Shown here one piece after another: positions 8,904 through 17,974 of a stretch of 51,025 bases of DNA (positions are counted from its first letter, which is position 1; each line of letters opens with the position of its first letter). Made by a program: the position numbers and the translations under genes. The notes beneath the pieces were generated by a model. That model did not search any database. It was not told where the DNA came from and was given only the letters and a program-made list of their open reading frames with translations. The DNA comes from Neisseria sp. (GTDB lineage: Bacteria > Pseudomonadota > Gammaproteobacteria > Burkholderiales > Neisseriaceae): contig NZ_JAUMZU010000001.1 of assembly GCF_030527965.1 (NCBI RefSeq), positions 150,141 through 201,165 on the forward strand, written 5' to 3'.

Positions 8904-8914
8904 CCTTATAAAAA

Positions 8915-8956
8915 GCAACCGATAATCAGCGCTCTTCTGGCTGATTATCGGCTTTA
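8915..8956 (+). terminator. Intrinsic terminator of the pirin operon
   Basis: CCGATAATCAG(C) at 8919-8930 pairs with (G)CTGATTATCGG at 8940-8951 around a 9-base loop, followed by a TTTATT tail. It is a second, non-DUS hairpin placed just before a DUS hairpin. Confidence 0.8.
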
Positions 8957-8962
8957 TTCATT

Positions 8963-9003
8963 TGCCTGTCTGAAAATAAGATTTTTATTTTTTCAGACAG
9001 GCA
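8963..9003. terminator. Inverted TG-wadDUS pair
   Basis: Exact forward (8963-8974) and exact reverse (8992-9003) uptake sequences flank an AT-rich 17-base loop, with A and T extensions lengthening the stem. It lies between the convergent pirin and DUF456 genes and can serve both directions. Confidence 0.8.
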
Positions 9004-9039
9004 TTGATTATCTGAAAGGTTGTTATTGAGGTGCCTAAA

Positions 9040-9531
9040 TCAATTAAACAAGCTGATGATCCACATCACCGCCAAAGTAATCACAATCGCCGCCGCGCAG
9101 CCCACTTTGGCAACCACACCGAGGATAAAGCCAATAAAAGTGCCTATGCTGACCTTGCCCGCGGAGCGTATGTTTTTGCGGGCAATGATTTCCCCAGTCG
9201 CCGCACCGACTACTGGACCAAGCAACAAACCCGGAATGCTGAAAAAAGCACCGACGATACCGCCGATAAACGAGCCCCATATGGCTTCTTTACTCGCTCC
9301 AGTAAATTTGGCGCCGAGCATGCCAGCGATATAATCGGTAGCCGTGCCGGCAGCGGCAAAAATGCCGAGCGTGATTAATGTGCCGCTGCCGATAATCTGA
9401 TAATCACCGGCATAAGCCAGCAGCCACGCGCCGCCGAACATTAAACCAAGCCCCGGAATGGCGGGATAAATGGTACCGAGTAAACCGATAACCAAGCAGA
9501 TTAAACCGGCAAGAATAAGGATGATGGTCAT
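9040..9531 (-). CDS. DUF456 family membrane protein
   Basis: Residues are almost entirely hydrophobic with glycine-rich turns, giving about four membrane segments. IYPAIPGLGLMFGGAW near residue 25 and the repeated GGIVGAFFSIPGLLLGPVVGA stretch are typical of DUF456 proteins. I place the start at ATG 9531 (163 residues, MTIILILAGL) because AGGAAAAAT precedes it; the frame is open 14 codons further upstream, but that part overlaps a DUS hairpin region. The function of the family is unknown. It lies behind the RDD gene on the same strand. Confidence 0.85.
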   Translation of the reverse strand: MTIILILAGLICLVIGLLGTIYPAIPGLGLMFGGAWLLAYAGDYQIIGSGTLITLGIFAAAGTATDYIAGMLGAKFTGASKEAIWGSFIGGIVGAFFSIPGLLLGPVVGAATGEIIARKNIRSAGKVSIGTFIGFILGVVAKVGCAAAIVITLAVMWIISLFN

Positions 9532-9555
9532 ATTTTTCCTAATGATGAGGGAGAA

Positions 9556-9588
9556 ATGCCTGTCTAAAAACAATTTTCAGGCAGGCAT
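9556..9588. terminator. Imperfect DUS hairpin between RDD and DUF456 genes
   Basis: ATGCCTGTCTAAAAA pairs imperfectly with TTTTCAGGCAGGCAT (9574-9588). Both copies deviate from the exact uptake sequence, so it may still terminate transcription while being a poor uptake signal. It lies 6 bases behind the RDD stop. Confidence 0.6.
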
Positions 9589-9594
9589 TGAAGG

Positions 9595-10227
9595 TTAATC
9601 CGGAAGTTTGATTACCACGGTATCGGCCAGATAATCTTGTAAAGTCCGGCGATCACGTTTAATGCTGAAAAGCATAATAAAACAAATCAGGTAAGGTAGA
9701 TTGCTAATGAGATTATTGAGTAACTCTTTTAACGGTTCTGGTGAATCGGGCATCGCCATATTGATGATGAATCCAATTAATGCAGTAACCAGCCCGACCA
9801 GAAAGCTAAAGGCAATTTCACGCATCAAGACTGTGCCGACAAAGCCCGCTTCTTCGCCATTGGTCTTAATCACTTTAATTTTAAGCAAGCGCTTACCTAG
9901 CGATTGGCCTCGTTTACTCATCATCACAATTTGCCAAATGCCGAAAGCCAAAAAGATGGCAACGCATAGTAAAAACGCCGGATGGGAGAAAACGCCACTC
10001 GGCATAGCAGTAGTAGATAATGCCGTTTCAAGATTGCTTGCATCACCGTTTTGACGATGAGGCATTTTATAAATAACCAACACAATCAAGGAGATTATCA
10101 TTGGCACCATAGCTAAGATGAGAAATAAAATATTTAAGATATAAGCAGCAACCCGAGCACCGACGGAAGCGATTTTAACTTCAACCTGTTTGTCGGCAGG
10201 GAAAGCAGCATTTGGGAATTCATTCAT
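9595..10227 (-). CDS. RDD-family membrane protein
   Basis: This 210-residue protein has three hydrophobic blocks (about 27-52, 83-103, 130-155) and a fourth near 175 to 190. It carries the RDD-domain hallmarks ARVAAYILN near residue 24, RGQSLGKRLLKIKVIK in the middle and the closing RRTLQDYLADTVVI. The charged residue usually found in the first helix is replaced here by A or Y. RDD proteins are inner-membrane proteins of mostly unknown role; a few have been linked to ion exchange. The start ATG 10227 follows AAAGGAAAATGTT. Two further membrane-protein genes follow on the same strand. Confidence 0.85.
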   Translation of the reverse strand: MNEFPNAAFPADKQVEVKIASVGARVAAYILNILFLILAMVPMIISLIVLVIYKMPHRQNGDASNLETALSTTAMPSGVFSHPAFLLCVAIFLAFGIWQIVMMSKRGQSLGKRLLKIKVIKTNGEEAGFVGTVLMREIAFSFLVGLVTALIGFIINMAMPDSPEPLKELLNNLISNLPYLICFIMLFSIKRDRRTLQDYLADTVVIKLPD

Positions 10228-10252
10228 AACATTTTCCTTTTATAATAGACTA

Positions 10253-11194
10253 TTAACATTTAGGTTTGCTGGCCAGTATATTGATTACCGTTTTAGGCAT
10301 GCTTATCTTGATTTCATCAGAATCCTCACTATGCCTGTCTGAAAAACTGTGTGGCATGGTTTCGCGGTCGAAAGCCAAATCACCACCATGTTTCAAGACT
10401 TGGCCGCGTTCTAAACCGGCAAAGTCGAATAAGCCGGTATCCGCCAGATGCGAGGGAACCACGTTTTGCAGCGCCGAAAACATCGATTCAATGCGGCCGG
10501 GAAAGCGTTTGTCCCAATCTTGCAGCATTTCTTTGATGACTTGGCGTTGCAAATTAGGCTGCGAGCCGCACAGATTACACGGAATAATCGGAAACTGCTT
10601 CAAATCAGCATAACGCTCCAAATCTTTTTCTTTTACATAAGCCAAAGGGCGGATAACAATGTGTTCGCCATTGTCGCTTACCAGTTTCGGCGGCATCGCT
10701 TTCAGCTTGCCGCCGTAAAACATATTAAGGAAGAGCGTTTGCAGAATATCGTCGCGGTGATGGCCGAGCGCGATTTTGGTGCAGCCCAATTCTTTGGCCA
10801 CGCGATAAAGCACGCCACGGCGCAAACGGCTGCATAACGAGCAGGTGGTTTTGCCTTCTTCAATCACCCGTTTCACCACTGAATAGGTGTCTTCCTCAAT
10901 GATTTTATAAGGCACGCCGATGCTTTCCAAATATTCGGGCAACACATGCCCGGGAAAACCGGGCTGCTTCTGATCAAGGTTGACCGCTATCAATTCAAAC
11001 GAAACCGGTGCGCTGGCCTGCAGCTGGCGCAAGATGTCGAGCAGGGCATAGCTGTCTTTGCCTCCAGAGAGGCAGACCATGATTTTATCGCCGTTTTCAA
11101 TCATATTGAAATCGTTGATGGCATCGCCCACGGCATGGCGCAGTCGTTTGTTTAATTTGTTGTTTTCGAGTTCGTGCTTGGTTTTTTTAGACAT
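10253..11194 (-). CDS. ttcA: tRNA 2-thiocytidine(32) synthetase
   Basis: TtcA installs 2-thiocytidine at position 32 of some tRNAs using ATP and a 4Fe-4S cluster. The PP-loop motif [16 protein letters not shown] is near residue 40. The cluster ligands are visible as [10 protein letters not shown] (two cysteines about residue 118) and [16 protein letters not shown] (about residue 205). At 313 residues it is full length, with a short tail. Near the C-terminus an exact TG-wadDUS (10332-10343) is read in frame as part of FSDRHSED, so the tail has absorbed an uptake sequence. The start ATG 11194 lacks a strong ribosome site. Confidence 0.95.
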   Translation of the reverse strand: MSKKTKHELENNKLNKRLRHAVGDAINDFNMIENGDKIMVCLSGGKDSYALLDILRQLQASAPVSFELIAVNLDQKQPGFPGHVLPEYLESIGVPYKIIEEDTYSVVKRVIEEGKTTCSLCSRLRRGVLYRVAKELGCTKIALGHHRDDILQTLFLNMFYGGKLKAMPPKLVSDNGEHIVIRPLAYVKEKDLERYADLKQFPIIPCNLCGSQPNLQRQVIKEMLQDWDKRFPGRIESMFSALQNVVPSHLADTGLFDFAGLERGQVLKHGGDLAFDRETMPHSFSDRHSEDSDEIKISMPKTVINILASKPKC

Positions 11195-11273
11195 TTTTAG
11201 ACGGATGTGGCAATGGCTGCTTCGGAAAATATGATTATACCCGAATCAAGTCTAGCGCACGGCTTTTTAGATT

Positions 11274-11323
11274 TTCAGACAGGCATTTATTGCGCAGAAC
11301 GAACAAACCGATGCCTGCCTGAA
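11274..11323. repeat. Uptake-sequence pair in the ttcA upstream region
   Basis: An exact reverse TG-wadDUS (11274-11285) is followed by a one-mismatch forward copy (TGCCTGCCTGAA, 11312-11323). They can form a long-loop hairpin in the divergent spacer between ttcA and the small lipoprotein gene. It is upstream of both genes, so it is not positioned as a terminator of either. Confidence 0.7.
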
Positions 11324-11424
11324 ACACCCAGCAGATGCCGTTTTAAATGTTCCAATGATATGATAAATAAATTTACAAACTAAATTCTCAAAAATATAAA
11401 AATTTGAACAAAATAAGGAGCGAG

Positions 11425-11745
11425 ATGATGCAAAAAGATGAGGCACAAAAATTGAAACAAATTTCAAACAGCTGTAAAGGTTGCTTTTATAAAAAAATGA
11501 TGACAACAAAAGTATTGTTGGCTTTTTGCTGCGCATGTTTATTCAGTGCATGCAATTACCATACAGAGGACTTGACAATCAACCCTTATGCTACTGGGTC
11601 TGCCGGCAAACAGGTTGATCCAAATTGTACGGACAATTATGAGAGACCAGAGGGCGGCGGTTATCTTTCCAGCCAGAGCATCGGATGGAGACACCATGTA
11701 GACGATTGCAAGTCAAGAGGCCAAGGGCAAAAATTATCGTATTAG
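11425..11745 (+). CDS. Small predicted lipoprotein, no family recognised
   Basis: A strong AAGGAG lies just before ATG 11425, giving 106 residues. Residues 25 onward read KKMMTTKVLLAFCCACLFSAC, a short hydrophobic stretch ending in an LFSAC lipobox, so the mature protein would be a lipoprotein of about 60 residues with four or fewer cysteines. The N-terminal part before the signal (MMQKDEAQKLKQ...) is unusually long; a start at the inner ATG 11497 would give a standard signal peptide but has no ribosome site. The mature part is G- and polar-rich (EGGGYLSSQSIGWRHHVDDC). No function can be assigned. A good terminator follows. Confidence 0.55.
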   Translation: MMQKDEAQKLKQISNSCKGCFYKKMMTTKVLLAFCCACLFSACNYHTEDLTINPYATGSAGKQVDPNCTDNYERPEGGGYLSSQSIGWRHHVDDCKSRGQGQKLSY

Positions 11746-11763
11746 TTGCTTTACTATAAAACA

Positions 11764-11792
11764 TTAACGGGCATATCAACTATGCCCGTTAA
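11764..11792 (+). terminator. Hairpin between lipoprotein gene and uup
   Basis: TTAACGGGCAT pairs with ATGCCCGTTAA around a 7-base loop. It sits between convergent genes 15 bases from the uup stop, and AT-rich tails on both sides suit a bidirectional terminator. Confidence 0.75.
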
Positions 11793-11807
11793 TTAGGTGA
11801 GTTTGGT

Positions 11808-13724
11808 TTAACTTGCTCCGTTTTGCTTGCTTTCCAACATTTCCCAGCGCTCCAGTTTTTCCAACAGCAACGTTTCGATGGTTTCTGCGCGTGCTTGCAA
11901 AGCGCCGGCTTTTTCATAATCTTTGAAAATTTCAGGTTCGGCAAGCTGCGCGTTCAAGCTACTTTGTTCTGCTTCCAATGCTGCGATTTCATCGGGTAGG
12001 GCATCTAGCTCGCGTTGCTCTTTATAGGAAAGCTTAACCGTACGGTTGGCTTTGGGTTTGCCTGTTTTATCCGATTCTGCGTCAATCGTTGTGGCTTTCA
12101 CGGCGGTTGGCGTTTGCGCCGCTGTTTCGCGTGCTTTTGCATCCAAATAATCCTGATAGCCGCCGATGTACTCTTTCAATTTTCCTTCACCTTCAAAAAC
12201 GATGCTTTGGGTGATAACGTTATCTAAAAACATACGGTCGTGGCTGACCAGAAATACCGTGCCGCTATAATCGCGCAGCAATTCTTCCAGCAATTCCTGC
12301 GTCTCGATATCCAAATCGTTGGTCGGTTCGTCCAGCACCAAAATATTGGCGGGGCGTGTAAATAATTTAGCCAACAACAGGCGGTTGCGCTCGCCACCAG
12401 AAAGTGAGGAAACAGGGCTTTGCGCACGAGCGGGGTGAAACAGGAAATCTTCCAGATAACCCATCACATGCCGTTTTTTACCGCCGATTTCCACATAATC
12501 GTTGCCTTGGCCCAGCGTGTAAAACACCGTGTCATTTTCGTTGAGCGCGCTGCGGAATTGGTCGAAATAGGCCACTTCCTGCTTGCTGCCGATACGGATG
12601 CGGCCGTAGGTGGGCTGTAATTCGCCCAGAATCAATTTGAGGAAAGTGGTTTTGCCGATGCCGTTCGGGCCGATAAGACCGATTTTATCGCCGCGTTGAA
12701 TAACGGTGGAAAAAGGGTGCATGATTACTTTATCGCCGTAGCTAAAACCGGCATGTTCCAATTCCGCTACGATTTTGCCGCTTTTCTCGCCGCTGTCGAG
12801 CTTAAAATTGACCTGCCCTTGTCTTTCCCGACGCTCTGATCGAGCGCGCCTTAATGCTTCCAAGCGGCGTACTCGTCCTTCGTTTCGAGTACGTCGCGCT
12901 TCAATGCCTTTGCGTATCCACGCTTCTTCTTGTGCGTGAAATTTGTCGAATAAGCGGTTATGCTCCGCCTCCACCATCAGCTCTTGCGCTTTTTTCTCGC
13001 TGTATTTGCTGAAACTGCCTTCGTAAGAGCGCAATACGCCGCGATCCAATTCCACGATTCTGCCGGCGATATTATCTAAGAAACGGCGGTCGTGCGTAAT
13101 AACGACCATACTGCCGCTAAATTGCTGCAATAGGTTTTCCAGCCAGATAATCGCGTCGATATCAAGGTGGTTAGTGGGCTCGTCGAGCAATAGGATATCG
13201 GGCTTTTGCACCCACGCCTGCGCTAAGGCCACCCGTTTTTTTTGCCCACCGGAAAGATTACCGATTTTTTCATTTTCAGGCAGGCCAAGTTCGCCGATAG
13301 CCTGCCGGATAGCTGCATCAAACTGCCAACCGTCAAGAGCTTCCAACTCGGTTTGCAGGACATTCAACGTTTTGAGCAATTCGTCTGACGATTCGCTCTC
13401 CAGGCGCAAGCTGGTTTGATGATAACGCCCGAGCAGTTCGCGCAAAGCACCCAAACCTTCGGCAACCGTATCAAATACGGTTGCCTCGTTATCAAAAAAA
13501 TGCTCCTGAGGCACATAAACGGTTTTTAAGCCGTTTTGCACAATCAAACGGCCATCGTCAGGCTTTTGCACGCCGGCCAAAATTTTCAATAGAGAAGACT
13601 TACCCGCGCCGTTGCGTCCGATCAAACCGATTTTTTCTCCTGCATCAAGCTGGAAAGACGCATCGGCCAACAGAGCGACATGGCCGACAGCGAAAGAACA
13701 ATTTTCTAATTGCAGGATATTCAT
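11808..13724 (-). CDS. uup: ABC-F ATPase, Uup type
   Basis: Uup is a soluble ABC-F protein with two ATPase domains and no membrane part; E. coli Uup acts on ribosomes or branched DNA and affects transposon excision. The 638 residues match that family's length. Domain 1 has GRNGAGKSSLL near residue 37 and LSGGQKKRVALAQA with LLLDEPTNHLD. A charged linker helix rich in R (RRTRNEGRVRRLEALRRAR) follows. Domain 2 has GPNGIGKTTFLK and SLSGGERNRLLLAK with LVLDEPTNDLD. The last 90 residues (KLSYKEQRELDALPDEI onward) form the C-terminal coiled coil that separates Uup from other ABC-F members. It is divergent from ruvB. Confidence 0.92.
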   Translation of the reverse strand: MNILQLENCSFAVGHVALLADASFQLDAGEKIGLIGRNGAGKSSLLKILAGVQKPDDGRLIVQNGLKTVYVPQEHFFDNEATVFDTVAEGLGALRELLGRYHQTSLRLESESSDELLKTLNVLQTELEALDGWQFDAAIRQAIGELGLPENEKIGNLSGGQKKRVALAQAWVQKPDILLLDEPTNHLDIDAIIWLENLLQQFSGSMVVITHDRRFLDNIAGRIVELDRGVLRSYEGSFSKYSEKKAQELMVEAEHNRLFDKFHAQEEAWIRKGIEARRTRNEGRVRRLEALRRARSERRERQGQVNFKLDSGEKSGKIVAELEHAGFSYGDKVIMHPFSTVIQRGDKIGLIGPNGIGKTTFLKLILGELQPTYGRIRIGSKQEVAYFDQFRSALNENDTVFYTLGQGNDYVEIGGKKRHVMGYLEDFLFHPARAQSPVSSLSGGERNRLLLAKLFTRPANILVLDEPTNDLDIETQELLEELLRDYSGTVFLVSHDRMFLDNVITQSIVFEGEGKLKEYIGGYQDYLDAKARETAAQTPTAVKATTIDAESDKTGKPKANRTVKLSYKEQRELDALPDEIAALEAEQSSLNAQLAEPEIFKDYEKAGALQARAETIETLLLEKLERWEMLESKQNGAS

Positions 13725-13825
13725 GATGTTTATGCTATAAGATTGAGGGAGGGCGCTATTTTAACTGATTTTAGACGGCATCTACGAATAAGCCGCAGCA
13801 ACGCTTCATCAAACCAAAAAAAGCT

Positions 13826-13837
13826 TTCAGACAGGCA
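13826..13837 (-). repeat. Exact TG-wadDUS upstream of ruvB
   Basis: A single exact reverse uptake sequence lies in the 165-base uup-ruvB spacer, with no partner nearby. The same spacer must hold both divergent promoters. Confidence 0.85.
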
Positions 13838-13889
13838 TAGCTGATTTTCGGGTATCATTAAGGCCTGAATCCGAACCGACATACACATT

Positions 13890-14924
13890 ATGCTGCAAAC
13901 CGATAACCTTACCGCCGCTCGCAACGAGCGCGTGATCACTCCGAAACCGCTTTCTGCTCAGGAAGAGCAGCTTGAGCGCGCACTGCGCCCGAAAGCATTG
14001 GCCGATTACATCGGGCAGGCCAAAGCGAAAGAACAATTGGAAATTTTTATTCAAGCCGCCAAAAAACGGGGCGAGGCGCTTGACCATACTTTATTGTTCG
14101 GCCCGCCGGGGCTGGGCAAAACCACATTGGCCCACATCATTGCGCGGGAATTAGGCGTGAATCTGCGGCAAACCAGCGGCCCTGTTTTAGAGCGGGCCGG
14201 CGATTTGGCCGCATTGCTGACCAATCTTGAGCCGCACGATGTTTTGTTTATCGATGAAATTCATCGTCTTAGTCCGGTAGTGGAAGAAATTCTTTATCCT
14301 GCGCTCGAAGACTATCAACTTGACATTATGATTGGTGAAGGGCCGGCAGCCCGTTCCGTAAAAATCGATTTGCCGCCGTTTACACTTGTTGGCGCCACCA
14401 CTCGCGCCGGTATGTTGACCAACCCGCTGCGCGATCGTTTCGGCATTGTTTCACGCTTGGAGTTTTACCGTAATGAGGATTTAGCAATCATTGTCGGTCG
14501 CTCCGCCGCATTGCTGCAACTGGATATCGATGATACCGGCTCAATGGAAATCGCACGCCGCAGCCGCGGCACGCCCCGCATCGCCAACCGATTATTGCGC
14601 CGCGTACGCGATTACGCCGAAGTCAAAAGCAGCGGTAAAATTACTGCCGATATCGCCGACGCTGCGTTGAGTATGCTTGATGTGGATGCGGAAGGGCTGG
14701 ATGTGATGGACCGGAAATTTCTCGACGCCATTCTGCACAAATTCAGCGGCGGCCCGGTCGGCTTGGAAAACGTGGCTGCTGCCATCGGAGAAAGTACGGA
14801 TACTATTGAAGATGTGATTGAACCTTACTTAATCCAGCAAGGTTTTCTGCAGCGCACCCCGCGCGGCCGCATGGCTACCGAACGAAGTTATCAACATTTC
14901 GGTTTGAAATTTGAAAGAGGGTAG
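13890..14924 (+). CDS. ruvB: Holliday junction branch-migration ATPase
   Basis: RuvB is the hexameric AAA+ motor that drives branch migration on Holliday junctions bound by RuvA. The 344 residues are full length. Walker A is GPPGLGKT at 71 to 78; Walker B is [17 protein letters not shown] about residue 122. The sensor and arginine finger region reads [22 protein letters not shown], and the winged-helix end closes with [10 protein letters not shown]. RuvA is encoded 17 kb away in this window, so the usual ruvAB pairing is split, as commonly seen in Neisseria. A DUS hairpin follows the stop. Confidence 0.97.
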   Translation: MLQTDNLTAARNERVITPKPLSAQEEQLERALRPKALADYIGQAKAKEQLEIFIQAAKKRGEALDHTLLFGPPGLGKTTLAHIIARELGVNLRQTSGPVLERAGDLAALLTNLEPHDVLFIDEIHRLSPVVEEILYPALEDYQLDIMIGEGPAARSVKIDLPPFTLVGATTRAGMLTNPLRDRFGIVSRLEFYRNEDLAIIVGRSAALLQLDIDDTGSMEIARRSRGTPRIANRLLRRVRDYAEVKSSGKITADIADAALSMLDVDAEGLDVMDRKFLDAILHKFSGGPVGLENVAAAIGESTDTIEDVIEPYLIQQGFLQRTPRGRMATERSYQHFGLKFERG

Positions 14925-14942
14925 AGGGCTGAGAAATATAAG

Positions 14943-14976
14943 ATGCCTGTCTGAAAATATTCAGGCAGGCACTTTT
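14943..14976 (+). terminator. DUS hairpin terminator of ruvB
   Basis: An exact forward TG-wadDUS (14944-14955) faces a one-mismatch reverse copy (TTCAGGCAGGCA) with a 4-base loop, followed by CTTTTAT. It lies just behind the ruvB stop. Confidence 0.8.
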
Positions 14977-15046
14977 ATGTTAACAATAATAAAATAATAG
15001 GTATGATTTTGATAGTGCCCAATAAAGTTTCGAGAAAACATTGATT

Positions 15047-15892
15047 TCAGGCAATCTGATAATCCAGTTCAAACCGCGCGCCTTCGTCTTGTTGCAAAAG
15101 GGATTTTAAAGTTGGCAAGCTGGCGGCAAGCTGCTGAGTAAGCAGATAGGGCGGATTGATGATAAACATACCGCTGCCGTGCATGCCAAAACCATCGGCA
15201 CGCGGATGGTGCACGTGTAATTCCGCACATAGGTAATTTTCAGGTGAAAGCTTTTTCAGAGCAACGGGAAGCTTGCGACTTTCTTCTCGTGATAGGCAGG
15301 GATACCAAACTAAATAACAACCTTCGGCAAAGCGTTTTTTCGCATTTTTCAAGGTTTCTACCACACGTTCATAATCCTGCTTTTCTTCATAGGGCGGGTC
15401 AATCAATACCACAGCACGTCGGGTAGGGGGTGGCAGCAGGGCAATCAGGCCTTGATAACCGTTTTCTTGCTTAGCAATACAACGTTTGCTGATTTTCCAT
15501 TCGGCAACATGGTTCTGTAAAAATGCGAAATCCGCCGGATGCAGCTCGAATAAACGCATTTTATCTTCCGATCGTAAAACTTGAGCAGCCAGAAAAGGGG
15601 AACCGCAATAGCTGTTTTCATCAGGTAAGATTTTTTTCAGACAGGCTTTGAATGAAGTTAATGCCTCCGGTAAAGCTTCCGCTTTACGCAGCAGCGCAAT
15701 CCCTTGTTTATATTCCCCCACTTTCTGAGCTTGTTCCGAATCCAGCTTATACAAACCGGCGCCGCTATGAGTGTCGATATACCAATAAGGTTTATCTTTG
15801 CGGTTAAAATATTCCAAAACCAGCCAAAGCGTAAAGTGTTTGAGCAAATCGGCATGGTTGCCGGCATGAAAGGCATGGCGATAACTGAGCAT
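15047..15892 (-). CDS. rlmJ: 23S rRNA (adenine(2030)-N6)-methyltransferase
   Basis: RlmJ methylates A2030 of 23S rRNA; the family was earlier called ComJ or YhiR. The 281 residues match the usual length. The family start MLSYRHAFHAGNHADLLKH is exact in character. YIDTHSGAGLYKL carries the SAM loop, and VVLIDPPYEEKQDYERV carries the DPPY catalytic motif (about residues 160 to 170). A reverse uptake-sequence core occurs in frame near 15638. The gene is convergent with ruvB. Confidence 0.95.
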   Translation of the reverse strand: MLSYRHAFHAGNHADLLKHFTLWLVLEYFNRKDKPYWYIDTHSGAGLYKLDSEQAQKVGEYKQGIALLRKAEALPEALTSFKACLKKILPDENSYCGSPFLAAQVLRSEDKMRLFELHPADFAFLQNHVAEWKISKRCIAKQENGYQGLIALLPPPTRRAVVLIDPPYEEKQDYERVVETLKNAKKRFAEGCYLVWYPCLSREESRKLPVALKKLSPENYLCAELHVHHPRADGFGMHGSGMFIINPPYLLTQQLAASLPTLKSLLQQDEGARFELDYQIA

Positions 15893-15916
15893 GTAGAAAA
15901 CACCAGAAGATGATTA

Positions 15917-15970
15917 ATGCCTGTCTGAAAACGGCAAAGTGCATTAGCTAAGGCGTTTTCAGACAGGCAT
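15917..15970. terminator. Inverted exact TG-wadDUS pair
   Basis: Exact forward (15918-15929) and exact reverse (15958-15969) copies with extended AACG/CGTT pairing form a long-loop hairpin. It lies between two minus-strand genes, behind the amino-acid-binding lipoprotein gene and ahead of rlmJ. Confidence 0.75.
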
Positions 15971-15996
15971 GACAGATTGAAATTAATTATGAAAGC

Positions 15997-16788
15997 TTAT
16001 TTGGCAAAATATTTGCTTTCGATTTTTTCATATTCTCCGTTTTCACGTACTTTTTTCAATGCCGCATTTAACATGTCTAATGTAGCATTGTCGCCTTGGC
16101 GTACGGCAAAACCATAATTTTCCACAGTAAAATCAGGCGCTTCAACTACGGTAAAACCTTTACCCGGATTGTTTTTCAAGTAATTGCCGACGACGGCACT
16201 GTCGGTTACCACCGCATCCAAGCCGCCGCTTTCCATTTCTTTGATAACCAAGGGCAGAGTATCGAAACGGGCAATTTTACTGCTGCCGTTGCCCAACATT
16301 TTGGTAATGGCAAAATCACCGGTTTGTCCGGTAACCACGCCCACTTTGTTGGCATTTTTCAGATCCGCCACATTTTTAATGTTTTTGCCGCTCGGTACCA
16401 GAATCACTTGGGTAATCTTGTAATAAGGATCGGTAAACGACATGGTTTGTTTGCGTTCGTCGGTAATGGTGATGGCAGAAGCAAGAATATCAACATCACC
16501 GTTGCCTAAAGCAGCAAACAAGCTATCCCAAGGCTGATGTTTGTATTCGACTTTAAAATTACCTGCAGCAGCCATTGCATTCATCAGATCTACGTCGAAA
16601 CCTTCCACATGATTATTGTTATCCAATGATTCGAACGGAGCAAATTCAGCATTCATGGCCACACGATAAACCTTATCGCTGCCGGCAGCAGAAGCTTGGC
16701 CGCCATGTTCTTTATCTTGCCCGCCGCAACCGCTCAATACCAGTGCCGAACAAACGCAAACTGCACCCAGCCATTTTCTCATACTCAT
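15997..16788 (-). CDS. Polar amino-acid-binding lipoprotein (ABC family 3 SBP)
   Basis: This 263-residue protein is a periplasmic solute-binding protein of the GlnH/ArtJ/FliY type. The signal peptide ends in the lipobox LSGC (cysteine at about 21). The family block YRVAMNAEFAPFESLDNN is followed by VEGFDVDLMNAMAAA, then DILASAITITDERKQTMSFT and GVVTGQTGDFAITKML. Substrate specificity cannot be read from sequence. No permease or ATPase gene is next to it, so it is an orphan component that must work with a transporter encoded elsewhere. ATG 16788 has AGGA at good spacing. Confidence 0.92.
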   Translation of the reverse strand: MSMRKWLGAVCVCSALVLSGCGGQDKEHGGQASAAGSDKVYRVAMNAEFAPFESLDNNNHVEGFDVDLMNAMAAAGNFKVEYKHQPWDSLFAALGNGDVDILASAITITDERKQTMSFTDPYYKITQVILVPSGKNIKNVADLKNANKVGVVTGQTGDFAITKMLGNGSSKIARFDTLPLVIKEMESGGLDAVVTDSAVVGNYLKNNPGKGFTVVEAPDFTVENYGFAVRQGDNATLDMLNAALKKVRENGEYEKIESKYFAK

Positions 16789-16879
16789 AATGGTAATCCT
16801 GTTTCAATAGATAAATTATTTTATCATGACTTTACACAATACGGCATTATTTCAGATAGGCATTGTCTTTGAAATAAGC

Positions 16880-17134
16880 TCACATCTCTTTTTCTCTGAA
16901 AAAAGCATAAGTTACATCGTGAAACAAATCAATATGCGGGCTATTTTCATAGCTCAATTCCGCTAACACATCTTCAAACGCCAATTGAATAGATTCAACC
17001 GCATCCTGCGCCATATCAGCGGGCAGGGCGCGGATAAGGCCTTTTAATGCAGTGGCCAGCACTCGATTTTGCATGCGCAACACCTCACCGGCTTCTTCCA
17101 AAAACTCAACCCTCTGATCCAAGCTACTCATCAT
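16880..17134 (-). CDS. Conserved hypothetical helical protein
   Basis: An 84-residue, mostly helical acidic protein (MSSLDQRVEFLEEAGEVL near the start). I recognise no named family. It is divergent from the next gene with 73 bases between, and AAGGAAG precedes the start. A one-mismatch reverse uptake sequence lies 20 bases past its stop, at 16851. Length, codon use and tight spacing suggest a real gene. Confidence 0.6.
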   Translation of the reverse strand: MMSSLDQRVEFLEEAGEVLRMQNRVLATALKGLIRALPADMAQDAVESIQLAFEDVLAELSYENSPHIDLFHDVTYAFFREKEM

Positions 17135-17207
17135 CTTCCTTCGGATAATCTGATAAAATGAAGCCCTGATTATAAGTCTTCAAACGCCAACAAAGAAAGC
17201 AAAAAGA

Positions 17208-17951
17208 ATGACCAACAAACGATTCAGCTCGACACATCATAACTTGCCGCAAAACCAGCAAGAAGAATGGGAACGCAAACTCGAACAATTGCGACGCCGC
17301 AATAATGCGCCCGCATCTGCCGGCACCAATCAAATCAGCAACGCCATCCGCCCGCAGGCAGCCATACGTAACATCGCACAAACCGAAGCCCGTGAACGTG
17401 CCTTGGATCAATATTTGCGCGAATGGCAAGAAGAAATCAACGCAGACTTTACCGCCGACAAACCGGTTGAAGACACTTCCGTTTTATTGCAAGAAGACTG
17501 GATTGCCGCCCAAGCTGCTTTACAAGGGGAAGTGGAAGAGGATGCCGTCGAAAGCACGCATACGGTTTGGCTGAACCCCAAGCGTTCAAATAAAACAGAA
17601 CCTGTTGTCGAACAAAAAGAATTTTTCGACAAAGACACACCGCCGATTCCCAATGAAAACATACCCGTCAGCATCAACGTTATTAATCCAAAAATCGCCC
17701 CGAATCAGCCGGTTACCTGCCTGTCTGAAAAAGAGTTGCTGGATCGCCTGACCGCTAAACTACTACCGCACTTAACCGATGCCGTTTCCGGAATGATACG
17801 AACTGCCGTACAAAAACAAACTGCCGTATTAACTTACCAAATTCAAGAAACACTAGCCAAAGAAGCGCCCGGTTTGGTCAAAGAAGTACTTGAACACAAT
17901 TTAGTTAGTGTCATGAAAGACATTCGCTACGATTTAAAATACAAACGTTAA
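17208..17951 (+). CDS. Conserved hypothetical soluble protein
   Basis: This 247-residue protein has no signal peptide or membrane segment. The N-terminal third is charged and Q/R-rich (NQQEEWERKLEQLRRRN), the middle is acidic and probably disordered, and the C-terminal 70 residues are predicted helices (ELLDRLTAKLLPHLTDAVSGM). An exact TG-wadDUS (17718-17729) is read in frame as TCLSEKEL at the border of the disordered and helical parts. I cannot assign a function. It precedes the DUF3465 gene by 23 bases and probably shares its transcript. Confidence 0.65.
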   Translation: MTNKRFSSTHHNLPQNQQEEWERKLEQLRRRNNAPASAGTNQISNAIRPQAAIRNIAQTEARERALDQYLREWQEEINADFTADKPVEDTSVLLQEDWIAAQAALQGEVEEDAVESTHTVWLNPKRSNKTEPVVEQKEFFDKDTPPIPNENIPVSINVINPKIAPNQPVTCLSEKELLDRLTAKLLPHLTDAVSGMIRTAVQKQTAVLTYQIQETLAKEAPGLVKEVLEHNLVSVMKDIRYDLKYKR

Positions 17952-17974
17952 TGCCTGCCTGAAAAGCAAAATAC

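Noticed and set aside
9020-9378. Two plus-strand open frames over the DUF456 gene
   Set aside because: Antisense shadows of a GC-rich membrane-protein gene; composition is that of reversed hydrophobic codons.
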